In this document: positions 1 to 7,137 of the stretch, piece by piece | Layout: every line of letters starts with the position of its first letter | Numbering within the stretch: the stretch's first letter is position 1 | Origin: an uncultured Rhodobacter sp. | GTDB taxonomy: Bacteria; Pseudomonadota; Alphaproteobacteria; Rhodobacterales; Rhodobacteraceae | Direction of reading: 5' to 3' | Length of the DNA: 21,805 bases | Assembly (NCBI GenBank): GCA_937901435.1 | Contig: CALGTJ010000055.1 | Coordinates: 1 to 21,805, forward strand | Program-made: the position numbers and the translations under genes | Notes under the pieces: generated by a model | Database searches by the model: none | What the model was told of the DNA's origin: nothing | Seen by the model: only the letters and a program-made list of their open reading frames with translations

Positions 1-2
1 AC

Positions 3-542
3 GACATCAAGCCTGACATCATAACCATCGCCAAGGGGCTGACGTCGGCCTATGCGCCATTGTCCGGCTCGGTTGTGGGCGACAAGATCTGGAAAGTTCT
101 GGAACAGGGCACCGACGAGTTTGGCCCCATCGGCCACGGCTGGACCTATTCGGCGCATCCGATTTGTGCCGCTGCCGGGGTTGCGAACCTGAAACTGCTG
201 GACGCGTTGAACCTTGTGCAGAACGCGGGCGAGATGGGCACCTATTTCAAGGCGGCACTGGTCGAGGCGGTCGGTGATCACGCCCATGTGGGCGAGGTGC
301 GCGGCGAGGGGTTGATGTGCGCGGTCGAGTTTGTCGAGGACCGCGACAGCCGCACGTTCTTTGAGCCAAGCCAGAGCACAGGCGCGAAACTGGCCGCCGC
401 CATGCGCAGCCGGGGCGTCATCAGCCGGGCCATGCCGCAGGGCGATATCCTTGGGTTTGCGCCGCCGTTTTGCCTGACGCAGGACGAGGCGGATGAGGTC
501 GCGGGCAAGCTGAAGGATTCGGTGGCCGAAGTTCTGGGCTAA
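3..542 (+). CDS. Class III (omega) aminotransferase, C-terminal part
   Basis: This is the 3' part of a PLP-dependent class III aminotransferase; the window edge cuts off the N-terminal half. The reading frame is open from base 3, so the TTG at 60 is not the real start. The stretch DIITIAKGLTSAYAPLSG carries the Lys (bases 33-35) that forms the Schiff base with PLP. It is followed by HGWTYSAHPICAAAG, typical of the omega-amino acid or polyamine:pyruvate branch, and by the small C-terminal domain with VRGEGLMCAVEF. The family moves an amino group from an omega-amino acid, polyamine or amine to pyruvate or a similar keto acid in the cytoplasm. The substrate cannot be told from this fragment. Its TAA at 540-542 overlaps the stop codon of the convergent gene. 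The class is sure, the substrate unknown. Confidence 0.9.
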   Translation, partial: DIKPDIITIAKGLTSAYAPLSGSVVGDKIWKVLEQGTDEFGPIGHGWTYSAHPICAAAGVANLKLLDALNLVQNAGEMGTYFKAALVEAVGDHAHVGEVRGEGLMCAVEFVEDRDSRTFFEPSQSTGAKLAAAMRSRGVISRAMPQGDILGFAPPFCLTQDEADEVAGKLKDSVAEVLG

Positions 543-2143
543 GGTGTGTTTTTGGTGATCCGGGTCTGCTGATTGGCCCGGATCACGCGCCACGGCGTTG
601 CGGTCTGATCCGGCCAGATCACCCGCACTTCTGCCTCTGACGCGGTGCCAAGGCCAAAGTGCAGCGGCGCGGCCTGGCCGCTGACGTGCCCGCCTCCGAT
701 GGTCAGTTCTTTGGTTTGCACGCGCCCGCCGATACGCAGCTCGACAAAGGCCCCCACAGCGCGCGGGTTTGCGCCGTTCTGGTGCAGGTCGAGCGCCAGC
801 CAGTTGCCGCTGTCCTGCGTCGCATTCTGCCAGATCTCCAACGGCGCACGACGGTTAATGACGACAATATCCAGCAGGCCGTCGTTGTTTAGGTCCACCA
901 GACCCGCCCCCCGCCCGCGCGCCGTTGTGGCAATTCCCGCCACATCGCCCTTTTCCTCGAATGTGCCATCGCCGCTCTGCATCAGCAGGTTGTTGGGGTC
1001 CTCCATCGCCATGCCCGGCATCTGGTCCACATTGCCCTTGGCGATGAACAGATCGACCAGCCCGTCATTGTCCATATCGCCAAATTCTGCGTGCCAGCCG
1101 GTCGAGGGCCGCCCGTCGCCCGGCAGATAGGGTTTATGCGCGAAGGTGCCGGTGGCATAGGGCACGGTGGCGAAGCCCGCGCCGGTGTTTGCCATCAGCA
1201 TCTGGTCGCCCATCGAGGTCAGCATCACATCGGGCAGGCCATCGCCGGTCACATCCTGACTGGCGATCCCCATCCCCCAGAGGCGCAGCGAGGCCCAGCC
1301 CTCTGCCGCGCCCCATTCCTTTACCGGATCCAGCGACCACATCTGTTCATACCCGTCGCGCACATAATACTGCCGGTCGTTCGAGACACGCAGCAGCGGG
1401 TGGCCATCGCGCCGCCAGTCAGAAAACAGCATCGAGAGGGGGCAAAAGCCGGGATCCAGCGATAGAGGCGCGCCATAGGTGGCGCCCTCGGGCCGGATCA
1501 GCCAATTGGTGTCGCAGGTGCCAAACGGACCCTTGGGATCGGTGGCATCCACATAGTTGCCGATTGCCAACGTTGGCAGGGTTTGCCCCGGCTCCCAAAG
1601 GGCGGAAAACGCCGTCGACCAGCGTTCGTCCTGCGGCAGGGTCAGGGCGGCGGTGGCGTCCTCGAAATGGCAGTCACTGGTGCCACGCAACAATTGGTTC
1701 GCGCCATTGCGCAGCACCATCAGGTCCATCACCCCGTCGCTGTCGATGTCCAGCGGATAGGCCCCCGTGGTGTCGAGAATCGTAGGGGTCTTCCCGACTT
1801 TGAACGCAAGCGCGCCGTCCGGTTCCGAGATATTGACCAGCAGACTGGCTGGACGATCACCCCCGGCGGCAAAGAGGTCAATCCGCCCATCCCCGTTGCA
1901 ATCAAAGAGCGCGACACCACCGCCCACGAAATGCTCCCACCCGCCGGCATAGATGTGCTCTATGGGCAGATCGCCGGAACGGTCGATGAACTGCGGCTCG
2001 GCCAGAGCCATGCCGGATGTCAGCAGGAATGCGCTAAGCACACCCAGTTTCAGGGAGAATCCGGTTTGGTGAGACCAGGCAAAGCGTCGGGCCTCACATG
2101 CGCCGCGTGAGCCGAGAGAATCGATTAAATGGGCGCAAGACAT
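539..2143 (-). CDS. Exported FG-GAP/VCBS repeat protein, CRTAC1/ASPIC-like
   Basis: A secreted or periplasmic beta-propeller protein of unknown role. A hydrophobic segment (about residues 33-48, ending SGMALA before EPQF) looks like a signal peptide. At least five Ca-binding FG-GAP/VCBS loops follow: DCNGDGRIDLF, DIDSDGVMDLM, DVTGDGLPDVM, DMDNDGLVDLF and DLNNDGLLDIV. The C-terminus (VRVIWPDQTATPWRVIRANQ) resembles the ASPIC/UnbV domain found at the end of CRTAC1-type proteins. Such proteins are thought to bind calcium and extracellular ligands; no enzyme activity can be assigned. The ATG at 2143 is chosen because TCCT on the + strand (2153-2156) gives an AGGA Shine-Dalgarno 9 bases upstream. 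The frame stays open to 2215, and about 30 residues before the hydrophobic core is long, so the start is uncertain. It is divergent from xylF, but a xylose role is not shown. Confidence 0.82.
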   Translation of the reverse strand: MSCAHLIDSLGSRGACEARRFAWSHQTGFSLKLGVLSAFLLTSGMALAEPQFIDRSGDLPIEHIYAGGWEHFVGGGVALFDCNGDGRIDLFAAGGDRPASLLVNISEPDGALAFKVGKTPTILDTTGAYPLDIDSDGVMDLMVLRNGANQLLRGTSDCHFEDATAALTLPQDERWSTAFSALWEPGQTLPTLAIGNYVDATDPKGPFGTCDTNWLIRPEGATYGAPLSLDPGFCPLSMLFSDWRRDGHPLLRVSNDRQYYVRDGYEQMWSLDPVKEWGAAEGWASLRLWGMGIASQDVTGDGLPDVMLTSMGDQMLMANTGAGFATVPYATGTFAHKPYLPGDGRPSTGWHAEFGDMDNDGLVDLFIAKGNVDQMPGMAMEDPNNLLMQSGDGTFEEKGDVAGIATTARGRGAGLVDLNNDGLLDIVVINRRAPLEIWQNATQDSGNWLALDLHQNGANPRAVGAFVELRIGGRVQTKELTIGGGHVSGQAAPLHFGLGTASEAEVRVIWPDQTATPWRVIRANQQTRITKNTP

Positions 2144-2258
2144 TGTCAACATTCCTTTTGGCGCAGCGGTGTGATCGGCGGTTGTTGGCAGGCTAGAGGC
2201 TGATAAATTGGGCATTGGATCAGAAATTGACCCGATAACCCGCGCCTTGGCAATCGGA

Positions 2259-2277
2259 AACTTAATTTAATTTAGTT
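2259..2277. promoter_or_regulatory. Candidate XylR operator in front of xylF
   Basis: AACTTAATTTAATTTAGTT is a 19-bp dyad centred on 2268, in which eight of nine base pairs are symmetric. It overlaps the first two bases of the xylF -35 box, where a bound repressor would block RNA polymerase. A related 19-mer (14 of 19 identical) lies in the xylA/xylR divergent region at 7096-7114. The surrounding 27 bases (2261-2287 and 7098-7124) match at 22 positions. ROK-family XylR proteins bind AT-rich dyads in xyl promoters. Assigning this site to XylR is inference. Confidence 0.6.
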
Positions 2278-2304
2278 GACAAAATAAAACGATCCCTGTC
2301 TTAT
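2276..2304 (+). promoter_or_regulatory. xylF promoter, sigma-70 type
   Basis: A perfect TTGACA (-35, 2276-2281) is separated by exactly 17 bases from TCTTAT (-10, 2299-2304). Transcription would start near 2311, about 56 bases before the xylF ATG. The operator dyad at 2259-2277 touches the -35 box. Confidence 0.65.
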
Positions 2305-2313
2305 TTTCGCGTT

Positions 2314-2344
2314 GGCGAAGACCGCCATAGCGGCTGGTATCGCC
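2314..2344 (+). promoter_or_regulatory. Hairpin in the xylF 5' leader
   Basis: A nested stem lies almost at the predicted 5' end of the xylF mRNA. GGCGA (2314-2318) pairs with TCGCC (2340-2344), ACC (2321-2323) with GGT (2336-2338), and GCC (2324-2326) with GGC (2332-2334). It ends 9 bases before the GGGAGG ribosome binding site, so it leaves translation initiation free. A 5' stem of this kind can protect an mRNA from decay; that role is inference. Confidence 0.35.
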
Positions 2345-2366
2345 GTGACTTTTGGGAGGATATTCT

Positions 2367-3395
2367 ATGAAAAAAACAATGCTTCTTGCGACAGCGATGA
2401 CTGTCGCTACCTTCAGTGCCGCCTTTGCTGGCAGCCATGGCATCAGCGTTGGCGTCAGCTGGTCCGATTTTCAGGAAGAGCGCTGGAAGACCGACGAAGC
2501 CGCGATCTTGAGCGCGCTTGAGGCCGCTGGTGCCACCTACCTGTCCGCAGACGCGCAGTCCTCTGCGACCAAACAGTTGGCCGATGTGGAAAGCCTGATC
2601 ACGCAGGGCGTCGATGCTCTGATCATTCTGGCACAAGACGGCGGCGCGATTGGCCCCGCTCTGGACGCGGCTGCCGCAGCTGGCATTCCTGTGATCGGCT
2701 ATGACCGCCTGATCGAAGATCCCCGCGCCTTTTATCTGACCTTTGACAACGTCGAAGTGGGCCGGATGCAGGCCGCTGCTGTGTTCGCGCTGCAGCCAGA
2801 AGGCAACTACGTCATGATCAAGGGCTCGCCAACCGATCCTAACTCTGACTTCCTGCGCGGCGGTCAGCAAGAAGTGCTGCAGGCGGCAATCGATGCCGGT
2901 GACATCACCATTGTGGGCGAAACCTACACAGATGGCTGGCAGCCTGCCAACGCACAGCGCAACATGGAGCAGATCCTGACCCAGACCAACAACGAAGTTG
3001 ACGCGGTCATTTCCTCCAACGACGGCATGGCCGGTGGCGTTGTTGCCGCTCTGGCGGCACAGGGCATGGACGGTATCCCCGTCTCTGGTCAGGACGGCGA
3101 TCATGCTGCGCTGAACCGCGTCGCCATGGGCACACAGACCGTTTCGGTTTGGAAAGATAGCCGCGAACTGGGCCGAAATGCCGGTGAGATCGCTGTTGCT
3201 CTGGCCGGTGGCACGGCTTTGGCGGACATCGAAGGTGCGGCAACCTTTACTTCGCCCGGTGGCGTTGATGTCAGCTCTATGCTGCTGGCCCCTCTGCCAA
3301 TCACCAAAGACAACCTGAACCTCGTTCTGGAAGCTGGCTGGATCTCCAAGGACGTTCTGTGTCAGGGCGTCTCGGGCGTTGCTGTCTGCGAATAA
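2367..3395 (+). CDS. xylF: D-xylose ABC transporter, periplasmic binding protein
   Basis: XylF captures D-xylose in the periplasm and delivers it to XylH/XylG. The 342-residue protein starts with a classic Sec signal peptide (MKKTMLLATAMTVATFSAAFA, cleavage after about residue 21). The mature part is a two-lobed periplasmic binding protein of the sugar-binding PBP1 type (peripla_BP_4 family), close to E. coli XylF: ERWKTDEAAI, GVDALIILAQDG, GYDRLIEDPRAFYLTFDN, SNDGMAGG and SGQDGDHAALNRVAMGTQTV. The ATG at 2367 is preferred over an in-frame TTG at 2352, because GGGAGG at 2354-2359 then sits as the ribosome binding site and the signal peptide begins properly. It is the first gene of xylFHG, behind a strong promoter with a candidate XylR operator. 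The two Cys near the C-terminus (VLCQGVSGVAVCE) could form a disulfide. Confidence 0.95.
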   Translation: MKKTMLLATAMTVATFSAAFAGSHGISVGVSWSDFQEERWKTDEAAILSALEAAGATYLSADAQSSATKQLADVESLITQGVDALIILAQDGGAIGPALDAAAAAGIPVIGYDRLIEDPRAFYLTFDNVEVGRMQAAAVFALQPEGNYVMIKGSPTDPNSDFLRGGQQEVLQAAIDAGDITIVGETYTDGWQPANAQRNMEQILTQTNNEVDAVISSNDGMAGGVVAALAAQGMDGIPVSGQDGDHAALNRVAMGTQTVSVWKDSRELGRNAGEIAVALAGGTALADIEGAATFTSPGGVDVSSMLLAPLPITKDNLNLVLEAGWISKDVLCQGVSGVAVCE

Positions 3396-3413
3396 GCGGA
3401 TCTGACGACGACA

Positions 3414-3447
3414 GGCCCCATCTGCCGTGGCGGGTGGGGCCTTTTTT
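3414..3447 (+). terminator. Intrinsic terminator/attenuator between xylF and xylH
   Basis: GGCCCCATCTGCC (3414-3426) pairs with GGCGGGTGGGGCC (3429-3441), with two G-U pairs and the innermost pair open to form the loop. Six T follow at 3442-3447. It lies inside the transport operon, 65 bases before xylH, and no promoter is obvious after it. It should end most transcripts after xylF and leave fewer xylH and xylG messages. Confidence 0.8.
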
Positions 3448-3511
3448 ACCAACGGATCTCGCAAGAAGATCCGAGGTCAGGTGACTGGCCAGTTCTCTGG
3501 GAGGGGAGCCG

Positions 3512-4777
3512 ATGTCCAACGGATTTGGGAAAATAATCAAAACAATGCAGATCGACAAGCGATTGCTGGGCATGGTTGGTGCCTTTGTTCTGATCGCATT
3601 GGTCTTTCACATTGCCACGGGCGGCACATTTCTGACGCCGCGCAACCTGTTTAACCTGACGCTGCAAACCGCCTCTGTCGCGGTGATGGCGACGGGCATG
3701 GTGTTTGTTATCGTCACGCGCAATATCGACCTGTCGATTGGCTCGCTGTTGGGCATGGTGGGCATGGTCATGGGCGTCATTCAGGCGCAGATCCTGCCGG
3801 ATATCTTTGGCTTTGGCAGCCCCGCGATCTGGGTCATCACCGTTACGGTCGGCGTTCTGATGGGGGCCGCGATTGGTGGTCTGCAAGGCTGGCTGATCGG
3901 CTATCTGGCCATCCCGTCGTTTATCGTCACGCTTGGCGGTCTGCTGATCTGGCGCGGCGGCGCGTGGTGGGTGTCCAAGGGCACGACGATTTCCCCGCTT
4001 GATCCAAGTTTTGTGATGCTGGGCGGGGCCACGGGCACCATCGGTGTGACAGCCAGCTGGATCCTCGCGCTTGTCGGCTCTGCCTTGACGGTCTTTTTCC
4101 TGATCAACACGCGGCGCAGCTACATTTCACATAACTTCGCGGTCAAGCCGCTTTGGGCGGAATATGCGCTGGGCGCGGTCCTTGTGGGGGCAATCTGCGG
4201 GATCACGGCGATCATGAACGCCTATCTGGTGCCCTCGCGTATCCTGGAACGCCGCTTCAAGGCCGGGGGACTGGAAATGCCCGAGGGTTATACAGAGGCC
4301 TATGGCTTTCCCATCTCGGTGCTGATTGTGCTGGCGGTGGCCATTGCCATGACGGTGATCGCCAAGAAAACCCGCTTTGGTCGCTATATCTTTGCCATGG
4401 GCGGCAACCCTGATGCGGCAGAGCTGTCGGGCATCAACACGCGCCTGCTGACGGTCAAGGTCTTTGCCCTGATGGGCGCTCTGACCGCCATTGCTGGCGT
4501 TATCGCGTCGGCGCGTCTTGGCTCCGCCGGCAGCTCACTGGGCGAGTTGGACGAGTTGCGCGTGATCGCAGCGGCGGTCATCGGGGGCACGGCGCTGGCC
4601 GGTGGGGTCGGCACGATCTATGGCGCGATCCTTGGCGCCTTCATCATGCAAGCGCTGGTGTCTGGCATGGGCATGGTCGGCGTCGACAGCCCCTTGCAGA
4701 ACATGATCGTGGGGGGCGTTCTGATCCTCGCGGTCTGGATCGACATCCTCTATCGCCGTAGAACGGGAGAACGCTGA
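3512..4777 (+). CDS. xylH: D-xylose ABC transporter, permease
   Basis: XylH is the inner-membrane channel subunit that passes xylose from XylF into the cytoplasm. The 421-residue protein is strongly hydrophobic with about ten predicted membrane helices. It has the hallmarks of the ribose/xylose/arabinose permease family (BPD_transp_2): LFNLTLQTASVAVMATGMVFVIVTRNIDLSIGS near the N-terminus, then FIVTLGGLLIWRGG, and FAMGGNPDAAELSGINT near residue 300, which contacts the ATPase. A stretch around residues 235-260 (LVPSRILERRFKAGGLEM) looks like a loop insertion, and the protein is somewhat longer than E. coli XylH (about 390). The start has a strong ribosome binding site (GGGAGGGGAG just upstream). 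Its stop TGA shares one base with the xylG ATG (TGATG at 4775-4779), which suggests translational coupling. Confidence 0.95.
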   Translation: MSNGFGKIIKTMQIDKRLLGMVGAFVLIALVFHIATGGTFLTPRNLFNLTLQTASVAVMATGMVFVIVTRNIDLSIGSLLGMVGMVMGVIQAQILPDIFGFGSPAIWVITVTVGVLMGAAIGGLQGWLIGYLAIPSFIVTLGGLLIWRGGAWWVSKGTTISPLDPSFVMLGGATGTIGVTASWILALVGSALTVFFLINTRRSYISHNFAVKPLWAEYALGAVLVGAICGITAIMNAYLVPSRILERRFKAGGLEMPEGYTEAYGFPISVLIVLAVAIAMTVIAKKTRFGRYIFAMGGNPDAAELSGINTRLLTVKVFALMGALTAIAGVIASARLGSAGSSLGELDELRVIAAAVIGGTALAGGVGTIYGAILGAFIMQALVSGMGMVGVDSPLQNMIVGGVLILAVWIDILYRRRTGER

Positions 4778-5529
4778 TGACCACGCCTCTTTTGGAAATG
4801 CGCAATATTTCGATCAATTTCGGCGGGATCAAAGCGGTGGACGACGTGTCCATCGACGTGATGCCGGGCGAAGTCGTGGGCCTGTTGGGCCACAACGGCG
4901 CAGGCAAATCCACCCTGATCAAGATCCTCGCCGGGGCCTATCAAAAGGACAGCGGCGAAATCTATGTGGATGGCAAAAAGGTCGACATCCGCAGCCCGCG
5001 TGATGCGCGCAAATACAACATCGAGACCATCTATCAGACTCTCGCCCTGTCGGACAATCTGGACGCGGCCAGCAACCTGTTTCTGGGGCGCGAGATCACA
5101 ACCCGCTTTGGTCTGGTTGATGACACCAAGATGGAGGCGGAATCGCGCAAGATCATGGCGCGGCTCAACCCCAACTTTCAACGCTTTTCAGAGCCGGTGC
5201 GCTCGCTGTCCGGTGGTCAGCGCCAGTCGGTCGCCATCGCGCGCGCCGTCTATTTCAACGCGCGCATCCTGATCATGGACGAACCCACTGCGGCCTTGGG
5301 TGTGCATGAAACGGCCATGGTCGCGGATCTGATCAAGGAACTGAAGGCGCAGGGCCTCGGCATCTTCCTGATCAGCCATGACACCCGCGAAATGATGGAT
5401 CTTTGCGACCGTGTTTCCGTGATGAAAAACGGTCAACTGATCGGCACAGAGAGGATCGAGGATGTCACCGAAGACGATATCCTGTCGATGATCATCATGG
5501 GCAAAAACCCCAAGCGGGATGCAGCATAA
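4777..5529 (+). CDS. xylG: D-xylose ABC transporter, single-domain ATPase
   Basis: XylG hydrolyses ATP to power xylose import with XylF and XylH. All nucleotide-binding motifs are present: Walker [10 protein letters not shown] (38-46), Q-loop Gln 87, signature LSGGQ (144-148), Walker B ILIMDEP (164-170) and the switch His 201 in ISHD. The protein is 250 residues with one nucleotide-binding domain, whereas E. coli XylG (about 513) is a tandem fusion of two. The transporter here would therefore use two copies of XylG. The short form is not a truncation: it ends cleanly after the C-terminal helix and lies directly before a terminator. It is the last gene of the xylFHG operon and overlaps xylH by one base. 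Confidence 0.94.
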   Translation: MTTPLLEMRNISINFGGIKAVDDVSIDVMPGEVVGLLGHNGAGKSTLIKILAGAYQKDSGEIYVDGKKVDIRSPRDARKYNIETIYQTLALSDNLDAASNLFLGREITTRFGLVDDTKMEAESRKIMARLNPNFQRFSEPVRSLSGGQRQSVAIARAVYFNARILIMDEPTAALGVHETAMVADLIKELKAQGLGIFLISHDTREMMDLCDRVSVMKNGQLIGTERIEDVTEDDILSMIIMGKNPKRDAA

Positions 5530-5544
5530 AAGCGCCTGCACAAA

Positions 5545-5581
5545 AAAAGGCGGCTGATCCCCAAACGACCCGCCGCCTTTT
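5545..5581 (+). terminator. Terminator after xylG
   Basis: AAAAGGCGGC (5545-5554) pairs perfectly with GCCGCCTTTT (5572-5581) around a 17-base loop, 16 bases after the xylG stop. The A/T tracts on both sides let it work in both directions between the convergent xylG and xylA genes. Confidence 0.75.
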
Positions 5582-5631
5582 ATCTTCATCTGGCCCAAAA
5601 TACCTCGGGGGTCCGGGGGCAGAGCCCCCGG
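5582..5631 (-). repeat. Dispersed intergenic hairpin repeat, copy 1
   Basis: Read on the - strand, this is a G/C hairpin followed by a conserved tail. The hairpin CCGGGGGC-AGA-GCCCCCGG at 5613-5631 has 8-bp arms. The tail GTATTTTGGGCCAGATGAA at 5585-5603 matches the identical tails of the copies at 8457-8505 and 17182-17226 at 16 of 19 positions. It sits in the intergenic space after xylA and is oriented with xylA, so it may also serve as a terminator. Confidence 0.7.
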
Positions 5632-5662
5632 TTCGTCGGATTTGCTTTGCAAATTCGACGAA
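5632..5662 (-). terminator. Hairpin after xylA
   Basis: The arms 5632-5644 (TTCGTCGGATTTG) and 5650-5662 (CAAATTCGACGAA) pair over 13 bases with one G-T pair and a 5-base loop. The stem begins 8 bases after the xylA stop on the - strand and directly abuts repeat copy 1. No T-tract follows, so intrinsic termination is uncertain; it may protect the xylA 3' end. Confidence 0.5.
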
Positions 5663-5670
5663 AACCCTCG

Positions 5671-6978
5671 CTACACAAACCTGTTCACATAATTTTCCAG
5701 GATTTCCTGCCGTCCGGACTTTGGCTGCGGATTTATCGCCTCGCTTAGCACCCGCGCCTGAATGCTGTCCAGATCGCTGTCCAGCATCGCCTTGGCACTG
5801 TCGCTCTGCCACCCGGCATAGCGCGCGCTTAAAGCCTCTTCCAACCCGCCATCCTCGATCATCGCCGCCGCTGCCTTCAGCCCGCGCGCGCAGATGTCCA
5901 TGGCCCCCACATGGCCTGCAATCAGATCTTCGGCATCCAGCGATTGACGGCGTAGCTTGGCGTCAAAGTTTGTGCCCCCCGTGCCCAGACCGCCCGCCTT
6001 GAGGATATGGTAATAGGCCAGCGCCACCTCGGGCACGTTGTTTGGGAATTGATCCGTGTCCCAGCCCGACTGATAATCGTTGCGGTTCATGTCGATCGAG
6101 CCCAGCATCCCCTCGGCCGCGGCCACGGCGATCTCATGCTCGAATGAATGCCCGGCAAGGATCGCGTGACCCTGTTCGAGGTTCAGTTTGACCTCGCCTT
6201 CCAGCCCGTATTTGCGCAGAAACCCGATGCAGGTTGCGGCGTCGAAATCATACTGGTGCTTTGACGGCTCCTGCGGCTTTGGCTCGACCAGAATTGTGCC
6301 CGCAAAGCCGATCTTGTGCTTGTAATCGACGACCATATTCAGAAAGCGGCCCATATGGTCAAACTCGGCCCCAAGGTCGGTGTTCAGCAGCGTCTCATAG
6401 CCCTCGCGCCCGCCCCACAAGACATAGTTCTGACCGCCCAGCTTGTGCGTGGCGTCGATGCATCCTTTTACCGTGGCGGCGGCAAAGGCAAAGACATCCG
6501 GGTCCGGATTGGTCGACGCACCCGACATCCAGCGGCGGTGGCTGAACATATTGGCCGTCCCCCAGAGACAGCCGATCTCACGCCCCTGCATCTTTTCACC
6601 CATATAGTCTGTGATCTCGTCGAGCGTCGCCAGATTATCGGCAAAATTGCCCTGCTCGGGGCGGATGTCGGCGTCATGCCAGCAGAAGTACGGCACGTTC
6701 AGGATATCGAACATCTCGAACGCCACGTCGGCCTTGAGTTTGGCGCGGCCCATATCGTCCTGAGGATGCCACGGGCGTTCAAAGGTCTGCCCGCCAAAGG
6801 GATCCTGACCTTCCCATGCAAAGCTGTGCCACCAGGCCACGGCAAAGCGCAGATGCTCTGCCATGGTCTTGCCCAGGATCATTTCTGTGGGGTCATAATG
6901 GCGATAGGCCATCGGGTCGGCGCTGTCGGCCCCTTCAAACTTTACCGGAGCGATGCCGTCAAAAAAACCAGTGCTCAT
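5671..6978 (-). CDS. xylA: Xylose isomerase
   Basis: XylA converts D-xylose to D-xylulose in the cytoplasm, the first step of the isomerase pathway. From the chosen start the protein has 435 residues, close to E. coli XylA (440). Active-site residues are in the expected places: His 101 and Asp 104 in [10 protein letters not shown], the metal and substrate ligands in [17 protein letters not shown] and [18 protein letters not shown], and the second metal site in [19 protein letters not shown]. The frame is open to 7053, but the ATG at 6978 gives the standard N-terminus ([16 protein letters not shown]). Only a weak purine-rich stretch precedes this start. The gene diverges from xylR, and its likely promoter contains a copy of the candidate XylR operator. 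Confidence 0.96.
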   Translation of the reverse strand: MSTGFFDGIAPVKFEGADSADPMAYRHYDPTEMILGKTMAEHLRFAVAWWHSFAWEGQDPFGGQTFERPWHPQDDMGRAKLKADVAFEMFDILNVPYFCWHDADIRPEQGNFADNLATLDEITDYMGEKMQGREIGCLWGTANMFSHRRWMSGASTNPDPDVFAFAAATVKGCIDATHKLGGQNYVLWGGREGYETLLNTDLGAEFDHMGRFLNMVVDYKHKIGFAGTILVEPKPQEPSKHQYDFDAATCIGFLRKYGLEGEVKLNLEQGHAILAGHSFEHEIAVAAAEGMLGSIDMNRNDYQSGWDTDQFPNNVPEVALAYYHILKAGGLGTGGTNFDAKLRRQSLDAEDLIAGHVGAMDICARGLKAAAAMIEDGGLEEALSARYAGWQSDSAKAMLDSDLDSIQARVLSEAINPQPKSGRQEILENYVNRFV

Positions 6979-7090
6979 CTGTGACGTCTTTCTTTTTTCT
7001 GTGTCCGTTGGCCGCATGACTGCGACTTGGGTGGTGCCCGTGAGGATCCGCAAAAACCCTTCCGTAGGCTGGAGGCGGGGACTGAATAAA

Positions 7091-7119
7091 GCGATAGCTT
7101 AATATATTTTATCTGTCAA
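7091..7119 (-). promoter_or_regulatory. Possible xylA promoter
   Basis: On the - strand a perfect TTGACA (7119-7114) is followed after 17 bases by TATCGC (7096-7091), which is only half a consensus -10. The candidate operator at 7096-7114 fills the spacer, so a bound XylR would block this promoter. The weak -10 makes the exact promoter uncertain. Confidence 0.4.
7096..7114. promoter_or_regulatory. Candidate XylR operator between xylA and xylR
   Basis: AGCTTAATATATTTTATCT matches the xylF operator (2259-2277) at 14 of 19 bases, and the wider 27-base block matches at 22. Its own symmetry is weaker, at five of nine pairs. It lies in the divergent xylA/xylR space, where one bound repressor could control both genes. 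Binding by XylR is inference. Confidence 0.5.
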
Positions 7120-7137
7120 AATAACTCGAAATGACAG
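7113..7137. promoter_or_regulatory. Dyad CTGTCA-N13-TGACAG over the xylR start
   Basis: A perfect 6-bp inverted repeat (7113-7118 and 7132-7137) with a 13-base spacer spans the ATG at 7131. Its left half contains the reverse TTGACA of the possible xylA promoter. It could be an autoregulatory site or a chance dyad. If it is an operator, the true xylR start may be the ATG at 7143. Confidence 0.3.

Noticed and set aside
1189..1785. Open frames on the + strand within the VCBS protein gene
   Set aside because: Their Arg/Pro/Ser-rich, low-complexity translations are typical of the wrong frame of a GC-rich gene.
2301..3464. 387-codon open frame on the - strand opposite xylF
   Set aside because: It is a shadow of xylF caused by GC-rich codon bias; it has no recognisable domain or ribosome binding site, and xylF is certain.
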